Positions 57,431-64,000 of a stretch of DNA of 64,000 nt are shown here, one piece after another. The notes below the pieces were generated by a model that saw nothing but the letters and a program-made list of their open reading frames with translations, did no database searches and was not told the origin of the DNA. Positions within the stretch are counted from its first letter, which is position 1, and each line of letters starts with the position of its first letter. The position numbers and the translations under genes were made by a program. The stretch comes from Liquidambar formosana (Eukaryota; Streptophyta; Magnoliopsida; Saxifragales; Altingiaceae): assembly GCA_039720395.1 (NCBI GenBank), contig CM077822.1, positions 18,558,589 through 18,622,588 of the forward strand, read 5' to 3'.

Positions 57431-58717
57431 TCAGTTTTTCTTAGGCTTCTTTGCAGCTCGCTCTTCAGCTTTCTTCTCCTCTCTTGCATGTCTTCTTTTC
57501 TTCCTCAAGTCGTGTTCATAAGCTGCTGTCACTGCTTCCATAATATCTTCTCTGCAAGGTCCAAGTTCATTGTTCTTGATAAGTCCAAAAATCCTTTCTC
57601 TTCGAGTAGTCTCTCTCTCACCCAAATTACTTTTCAACCATTCCTTATACTCTGAGCTCATCATATACGGACCATCAGTATTCGTAACTTGGGTTAGTAT
57701 CAACTTGCTAGGCCATCGGTCCTTTGCCCAAGTCACTACAGAAAGACCCGCGGGCACCACAGGATAGTCACCTTTCAAGGAAGTAGGTATGGTTTGCATG
57801 GCACCCATCTGACGAAGAACCCTTAAAGGCCAATAAAAAGAAGTAGACCTCAGTCCTATGAGTCTCACCATGGCGCATCCAGAAGTCCACAGAAGCACCT
57901 GGTCACTGCAGCCCCATATGAATACAAACCACTTGACACTCCTCCAAGAAAGGGTTTGGAAGTAACCTAGCCAATCTCTCAATGAAAATTGCTCAGGTAG
58001 TTCAATGCGGCGAAGGCAGTAATGCTGGGGCTTGTATGGTGTAATGGCAACTGGTGACAAGAAATTCAGTCTTTCAAGCAACCACATCTGCAGTAGAATG
58101 GGGCTACCTCTTAAAGGAACCTTTGGGTCCTCATGAGTTTTATCCAAACCATTCAGGGTTTCAGCTAGCACCATGGGAATCAAGTTATGGCCCTTGGCAA
58201 GGAGAGGAATCAAGTCACAGATTTGAATGGGAACATGTGGAGTACCAGTGGAAATAAGAAAACGACCAATGAGGCAAAAGGCAAGAGCATGCTTAATAGG
58301 AAAGGTAAAATTCAGAATACCTTTACTATCATAAGCTAAAAAAGAGGTTGCCAATTTCATCAAGTCTACCATATGGTCCTTTACAAACGTAGAGGCATAT
58401 TGTGGGTGAATCCCAAGTAGATTGGAGAAAGAAGTAAGAAAGCTTGGGTGAGGAGTAGGGAGAATGAAAGGACCTACCGTTGAAACTCCATACAATGCAC
58501 AGAATTCCTCCATGGTTGGGCACAGTTCTTCATAGTTGAAGCGGAACACATGAACTTGAGGATCCCAAAAATATGTAGCAGTAGTCAAGAGGTTCGTTTC
58601 AAGCCTCACATGCCTCAAGGAGAGCAATGGATCCAAGCCAAAGCACTTAAACTCAGATTTTGCTTCAGCACTCATAACTCTCAAAAACCCTCCTAAAAAT
58701 TTGTCTAGAGCCTCCAT
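57431..58717 (-). CDS. Antisense 428-aa PMD-like protein of element B
   Basis: Intact 428-codon frame, the same length as the homologue in A (10016-11302) and similar along its whole length. It has the TATYFWDPQVHVFRFNYEELCPTMEEF region (read in pieces) near residues 45-75, the ALAFCLIGRFLISTGTP helix, the SPILLQMWLLERLNFLSP block and a lysine/arginine-rich C-terminus (KKRRHAREEKK...KKPKK). The ATG lies 49 bp after the CTATAAAAA box at 58774-58766. No stop or frameshift is present, although the sense polyprotein of the same element carries at least six. The function is unknown. A PMD-related nuclear role is the best guess. Confidence 0.87.
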   Translation of the reverse strand: MEALDKFLGGFLRVMSAEAKSEFKCFGLDPLLSLRHVRLETNLLTTATYFWDPQVHVFRFNYEELCPTMEEFCALYGVSTVGPFILPTPHPSFLTSFSNLLGIHPQYASTFVKDHMVDLMKLATSFLAYDSKGILNFTFPIKHALAFCLIGRFLISTGTPHVPIQICDLIPLLAKGHNLIPMVLAETLNGLDKTHEDPKVPLRGSPILLQMWLLERLNFLSPVAITPYKPQHYCLRRIELPEQFSLRDWLGYFQTLSWRSVKWFVFIWGCSDQVLLWTSGCAMVRLIGLRSTSFYWPLRVLRQMGAMQTIPTSLKGDYPVVPAGLSVVTWAKDRWPSKLILTQVTNTDGPYMMSSEYKEWLKSNLGERETTRRERIFGLIKNNELGPCREDIMEAVTAAYEHDLRKKRRHAREEKKAEERAAKKPKKN

Positions 58718-58765
58718 AATTTCTAATGAATGAATACAAGTAGGTTTAGGAACCTCTTGGATGTG

Positions 58766-58921
58766 TTTTTATAGGGAAAAGGTCACAAATCCAAGTTCAA
58801 ATAGGAAAAAACCCATCAGAGTAGGAAGTTTCCTATTCAAAGTGGGATTTCCGCTTTGGGCTCGGGGTAACCACCCAGGCCTGGGCGGCTAGCCTCCCGA
58901 GGCCTGGTGGTTACCCAAGCC
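58766..58921 (-). promoter_or_regulatory. Promoter of the antisense gene of element B
   Basis: CTATAAAAACACAT (from 58774) equals the TATA context of the homologous gene in A. Upstream, 58861-58921 is an inverted module (CTCGGGGTAACC...GGTTACCCAAG with GGCCTGGGCGGC inside) corresponding to 9837-9874 in A. The primary sequence has diverged but the symmetry is kept. Confidence 0.65.
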
Positions 58922-59189
58922 ACTTTGTTTTGGTTTTGCTTCTCGCTTTGTCTCGCCTTGACGCGTGATCAAACCTCCTTCCAAATGAGATATTCAACAC
59001 TTTTTGAGCTTAAAATCAATCAAATTCCATCTTGAAATCAATTCCTTGAATTGATTTTATGTTCAAAAGGGTTGAATATATTTCCCCTGTGTCATGCCAA
59101 CTCAAGTGACAATGTGTTAAGTCACTTTCCTCTTGCACCATGCCTGTTCAATCTTGATAAATTGATCATATATCCTCATTTCAAATCTT

Positions 59190-61510
59190 GATTTTTCATC
59201 CCACTTGGTTGAATATATTCATCACTTGAATATATTTTTCCATTTCAAAAGTGTATTCACCCTTTGAATATGCTTCTCGGTTTCAAATTCTCATTCCCTA
59301 TCCTACTTGGTTGAATATATTCATCACTTGAATATATTTTTCCATTTCAAAAGTGTATTCACCCTTTGAATATGCTTCTCAGTTTCAAATTCTCATTTTC
59401 TATCATACTTGGTTGAATATATTCATCATTTGAATATATTCTTCCATTTCAAAAGCATGTTCGCCCATTGAATATGCTTCCTAGTTTCAGATCCTCATTA
59501 TCACTTACTTGGTTAAGTATATCCATCGCTTGGGTATATTTCTCCATTTCAATGGTATGTTCATCACTTGAACATACTTCTCAGATCATTTGTCACTTAC
59601 TTGGTTAAGTATATCCATCGCTTGGGTATACTTCTCCATTTCAATGGTATGTTCATCACTTGAACATACTTCTCAGATCATTTGTCACTTACTTGGTTAA
59701 GTATATCCACCACTTGGGTATATTTTTTCCATTTCAATGGTATACTCATCACTTGAGTATACTTCTCAGATATTTTGCCACTTACTTGGTTAAGTATATC
59801 CATCGCTTGGGTATATTTCTCCATTTCAATGGTATGTTCATCACTTGAACATACTTCTCAGAATATTTGTCACTTACTTGGTTAAATATATTCATGACTA
59901 GAATATATTTCTCCATTTCAATGGTGTACTCATCACTTGAGTACACTTCTCAGATTATTCTCTATCTTACTTGCTTAAGTATATCCATCGCTTGGATATA
60001 TTTCTCTATTTCAATGGTATGCTCACCACTTGAGTATACTTCTCAGATTTCATTCTCAGATTACTTGGTTAAATATATTCGTGACCTGAATATATTTCTC
60101 CATTTCAGTGGTATACTCATCACTTGAGTATACTTCTCAGATATTTTGTCACTTACTTGGTTAAGTATATCCATCGCTTGGATATATTTCTCCATTTCAA
60201 AGGTATGTTCATCACTTGAATGTGCTTCTCAGATCATTTGTCACTTACTTGGTTAAGTATATCCACCACTTGGGTATATTTTTTCCATTTCAATGGTATA
60301 CTCATCACTTGAGTATACTTCTTAGATATTTTGCCACTTACTTGGTTAAGTATATCCATCGCTTGGGTATATTTCTCCATTTCAATGGTATGTTCATCAC
60401 TTGAACATACTTCTCAGATCATTTGTCACTTACTTGGTTAAATATATTCATGACTAGAATATATTTCTCCATTTCAATGGTGTACTCATCACTTGAGTAC
60501 ACTTCTCAGATTATTCTCTATCTTACTTGCTTAAGTATATCCATCGCTTGGATATATTTCTCTATTTCAATGGTATGTTTATCACTTAAACATACTTGTC
60601 ACTTACTTGGTTAAGTATATCCATCACTTGGATATATTTCTCTATTTCAATGGTATGTTTATCACTTAAACATACTTGTCACTTACTTGGTTAAGTATAT
60701 TCGTGACTAGAATATATTTCTCCATTTCAATGGTGTACTCATCACTTGAGTACACTTCTCAGATTATTCTTATCTTACTTGGTTAAATATATCCGTCGTT
60801 TGGATATATTTCTCCATCTCAATGGTATGCTCATCACTTGAGTGTACTTCTCAGCTTACTTGGTTAAATATATCCATCACTTGGATACATTTCTCCATTT
60901 CAAAAGTATGTTTATCACTTGAACGTACTTCTCAGTCTTTTTCAATCATTAAGTATACTCATCACTTGAGTATATTTCTCAGCATCTTTTTCATCACTTG
61001 GTTAAATATGTTCGTGACCTGAATATATTTCTCCATTTCAAAAGTACACTCATCACTTGAATACACCTCTCAGATTATTCTTATCCTACTTGGTTAAAGA
61101 TATCCATCGCTTGGATATATTTCTCCATTTCAATGGTATGCTCACCACTTGAGTATACTTCTCAGATTTCATTCTCAGATTACTTGGTTAAATATATTCG
61201 TGACCTGAATATATTCCTCCATTTCAGTGGTATACTCATCACTTGAGTATACTTCTCAGATATTTTGTCACTTACTTGGTTAAGTATATCCATCGCTTGG
61301 ATATATTTCTCCATTTCAAAGGTATGTTCATCACTTGAATGTGCTTCTCAGATTGCATTCTCATCACTTGGTTAAATATATTCGTGACTAGAATATATCT
61401 TTCCATTTCAAAAGTATGTTCATTCGTAGTGGCTTGAATATGCTTCTCTTATCAATTCTCAACCCTCAGTGGTTTAAGTATACTCATGACTTGAGTACAC
61501 TTCCATATTT
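59190..61510 (+). repeat. Array of hairpin repeats in the 3' untranslated region of element B
   Basis: Units of about 93 bp built from TTACTTGGTTAAGTATAT, CTCCATTTCAATGG and CACTTCTCAGAT blocks. Each holds two short hairpins whose arms change together, e.g. GTATGTTCA/TGAACATAC (59555-59577), GTATACTCA/TGAGTATAC (59740-59762), GTGTACTCA/TGAGTACAC (59924-59946) and GTATGTTTA/TAAACATAC (60573-60595). A block starting around 59560 is repeated about 557 bp later (59659 versus 60216), a higher-order repeat of six units. No coding function. Confidence 0.9.
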
Positions 61511-61626
61511 CAGTCTCAGGTTTTCAACCTCCCATCATTGTTGGTATCAGTGTGTGATTTCTCCGGGCTTTTTGGCCAAAAATGGGTTGTTCTTTATCAT
61601 TGGTTCACAAGTGTAACTTGTTCGCC

Positions 61627-61639
61627 AATGAGGGGCTTC
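61627..61639 (+). other. Polypurine tract of element B
   Basis: AATGAGGGGCTTC immediately before the 3' LTR, identical to that of A (4490-4478). Confidence 0.75.
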
Positions 61640-64000
61640 TGTCACACCCCATTTTTGCACCACCTTACTAGGGCTCATCATTTCATGCATGTTTTTGTTT
61701 TGTTTTTGAGTCTAGTCACTTGCATTAGTTTTCTAGAGTCACAAGGACAATGGATATGAATTTTGGTTCAAATTGGAGTTGATCTTGAGGGATAATAAGA
61801 GCTTTTGTGACTTGAGGGGCATAATCGTCTTTTAAGTCCCAAACTTTTCATTTGACCTTGGAATGATCTCCAAATTGTCAATTGGAGTTCATATGGATGC
61901 ATATGAGGTATTAAGTCCCGTGGCCCTGATGATGAGTTTAGTGTGGTTATTTACGGATTATCCTTGAAGAATTAGTGCGAATCACAGCATGAGATTTTTG
62001 GTTAAAATGAAAAGAAAATTATTTTATTAAATTAGCCATTTTTATCATGACACTAACACGTGTACATATGTGATGAGTGTGTGTACGCACATACGATACA
62101 TGTGCATGCGTGTTAGCGGTCAGTCTCCCAATTTTTATAAAAGACAATTTCCTTTTCCTATTCAGATTAGAAGTCTTTTATCATTATAAAATACCTTTTG
62201 ATTATTCTCCAAGGAAACCTAGTCCAGGAAGGAAAGGGAAACTCCAGATTTCAGCTATAAATACTCTCTTAATGTCTTTAAATAAGGGGGAGGAGAAGAG
62301 GGTTTGGAGGGAGTGAAATTCGTCATAATTCAGCAGCAGATTTTCTGAAAACCAGCAGTCGTATTTTAATCATAACTTTTTCATCCGAAGTCAGCATTTG
62401 ATGAAATTGGTCTTGTTAGAAAGATAATTCAATTCTCTACAACTTTGTATTTCACAAGCTTTGTCCAAATCCAACGTTTTCATACCCAAAAACGCGATTG
62501 AAGTTGCTGCTGCTGCAAAGTGACGAAAATCACTTTTCTTTTCTCTTGTTCTCTTTTTGTTTTCTATTTTCTTTTCAAAGTTGAGTGAGTTTTGATCTCT
62601 TTGCTGTGATACCACTTTGACAAAGAAGAGGATTCGTGTTGGTTTGATTCACTCTAAAGACCTGAGGAGCCACGAACAATTACAAACACAAAGGAAGGCC
62701 CTTCCCAAGGTATTCTCCTTCTCTATTCAAGCTTAAACTAGGTTTTCATATGGGTTAGGCTTATTGCATGTTAAAGGTAACTTTTTTATCATGTATTAAC
62801 ACTCTAGCTAGTTAATATACATGGAATATCTATTTTTTATCTACTGTTTAGCATGCTTTAGGGCTGTCCTTTAGGTTTTTAATGCATAGTTATGATTCTT
62901 GTGCTCCTGTTTGTCCTTGTGCTAGGATTAGTGTCATTGCATGTTAGAGTTAGGATTTTCATCATGTTATATTGCTTTAGTTAGTTAATATGCATGATTT
63001 AATTTCTGTTTAGTTTGGTTTTAGCATGATTAAAGTATGTTTTGTATGTTTTTAAGCATATTTGTGAGTTTAGGGTTTTAGAGTCATTGTTTTGTGTTTG
63101 TTTTCATATAGCATGATAAAGTAGACTTTTTTATTTGGTCTTTCTTCGTGTTTGCTGTATATGTCTTGCACATAGAGTAAACATGATAGTTTTGCATGCA
63201 TATTAGTATGTTTTAGGGTTTTTATGCATGATATGGTTCTAGGAATATGTTAGGACTTATTATTGTTCGCTGTTTTTGCTATTTGCATGCTTAGTGGATG
63301 ATTTTAGGTCATAATACTATTCTGTCCAGATTTGCATGTTAGTGTTTTTGCATGGTTTTGAGCACTTGTAAGCGTGCAAATAGGTGTGGTATTTGTCCTA
63401 TGGCAAATAGGGCTGCTTATGTCTGAAATAGCTAATGTTTGGAGTAATCGCGCTCAGGTAAGTGGGTGTGAAGGTGCCCCAATTCACCTTTCTTCTTAAC
63501 TCATTCTCTTCTCCCTATCTAGGGTTAATTTTTAATATGATCCTATGGTTTAATTAGAGGTTTCCTTCATAAACAAAATTCTGGTTTTTATTAAGGTTTC
63601 CATTTTGTGGATTTCTTTCCTAAAATCAAACTTTCTATCAATTCTCTTTTGATCAAATAAGGAAACCTGGGGTTTTTACCATAGGTTTGTATTAGGATTT
63701 AACCTTAGTTCTAATCGAACTACGTGGACTTTGATCCATGTATTTCGTTGCATGGTACGTAGGCGCTCTTCGTGACGCTCAAGTCCGTTCTAGGATCCAA
63801 GCATCCTAGGTTTATTTATGTTTTCTTTTCTTCTTTCTTTTTTCTGTTTTTATTTGCTTATTATGCATGGATGGATGAATGAAATATATGATATGCATGC
63901 AATTCTTGTGATGATATACTTGCTGATTTTTGTATGGAAAGATCTTGATTTAGCCCAAATGAACTGAGAGACCGAAAGGGTGACATGGGTGCCTATAGGC
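61640..64000 (+). repeat. 3' LTR of element B, cut by the window end
   Basis: Matches 46584-49361 closely, including AAATAAGGGGGAGGAG, TTGGAGTAATCGCG and a 674-bp leader intron (62710-63383). In U3 it lacks the long block after GAGGTATT and instead continues TTAAGTCCCGTGGCC (61911), a junction shared with the solo LTR at 25947 and not with its own 5' LTR. TATAAATA is at 62256. Confidence 0.9.

Larger units (their letters stand above)
46584..64000 (+). mobile_element. Element B: Tat/Ogre-type element inserted into element C, 3' LTR incomplete
   Basis: 5' LTR, PBS, leader, gag-PR exon, 171-bp intron, RT-RNaseH-aRNH-INT, structured spacer, antisense 428-aa gene, hairpin array, polypurine tract, and a 3' LTR cut by the window end. 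The five bases before it, CCATG (46579-46583), are the expected target duplication. The right flank should read CCATG followed by CCTACCTGGAAG-type RNase H sequence of C. The gag-pol frame has at least six disabling changes, but the antisense gene is intact. Confidence 0.92.

Noticed and set aside
59659..60614. Repeated 60-86-codon frames in the B array
   Set aside because: By-products of a tandem repeat without stops in one frame; no start context or domain.
59190..61510. CRISPR-like array
   Set aside because: Repeats are contiguous and mutually divergent with no unique spacers, in a plant retrotransposon 3' region.

Overview
The window is nuclear DNA of a seed plant, probably a eudicot; the species cannot be named from the sequence. 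The evidence is plant-type Ty3/gypsy elements of the Tat/Ogre group, plant mobile domain (PMD) genes, a CACTA end, a Stowaway-like MITE, a tRNA-derived SINE and a decayed PLS/DYW-type PPR gene. No intact host gene is visible. Almost everything is nested transposable elements.

Layout. 1-1157: tail of an older LTR. 1463-22104: element A, a complete 20.6 kb Tat/Ogre-type element on the minus strand with 3.0 kb LTRs, TSD CCCAT, a tRNA-Arg-type PBS, and a gag-PR-RT-RNaseH-aRNH-INT frame broken only by two in-frame stops. Downstream of integrase it carries two genes in antisense orientation: a 428-aa single-exon ORF (10016-11302) and a seven-exon PMD gene (6893-9556). 22379-24531: decayed CACTA transposon. 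24532-28259: an old diverged LTR split by a younger solo LTR (25947-27915, TSD GAGAC). 29390-33409: Stowaway-like MITE, LINE tail, SINE, PPR pseudogene. 33410-36283: 5' part of element D (Tat/Retand-like), sitting in the PPR pseudogene. 36284-46583: 5' part of element C, inserted in D and itself interrupted by solo LTR E (43671-45161, TSD ACGCC). 46584 to the window end: element B, a close relative of C inserted into the RNase H region of C, with its 3' LTR running off the window. The missing halves of C, D and the PPR gene are predicted in that order beyond base 64000.

How the parts work together. In A and B the sense gag-pol transcript would be driven from the LTR. An independent TATA-type promoter inside the 3' region drives an antisense PMD-like gene that converges on the integrase end. 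Between the two convergent 3' ends lies a conserved sequence that can fold as a pseudoknot with compensatory changes, and a version of the same fold occurs in the LTR. Quasi-palindromes unrelated in sequence sit roughly 90-200 bp upstream of the TATA boxes of three LTR families and of the single-exon antisense genes. The 3' untranslated regions of A and B are arrays of short hairpins. B and C have a 171-bp intron between protease and RT that A lacks. One solo LTR lacks, with GT-AG boundaries, a 674-bp segment of the LTR leader.

The most interesting candidate for an undescribed system is the combination of a promoter palindrome, an antisense PMD-family gene kept open while the sense polyprotein decays, and a pseudoknotted convergent 3' boundary.
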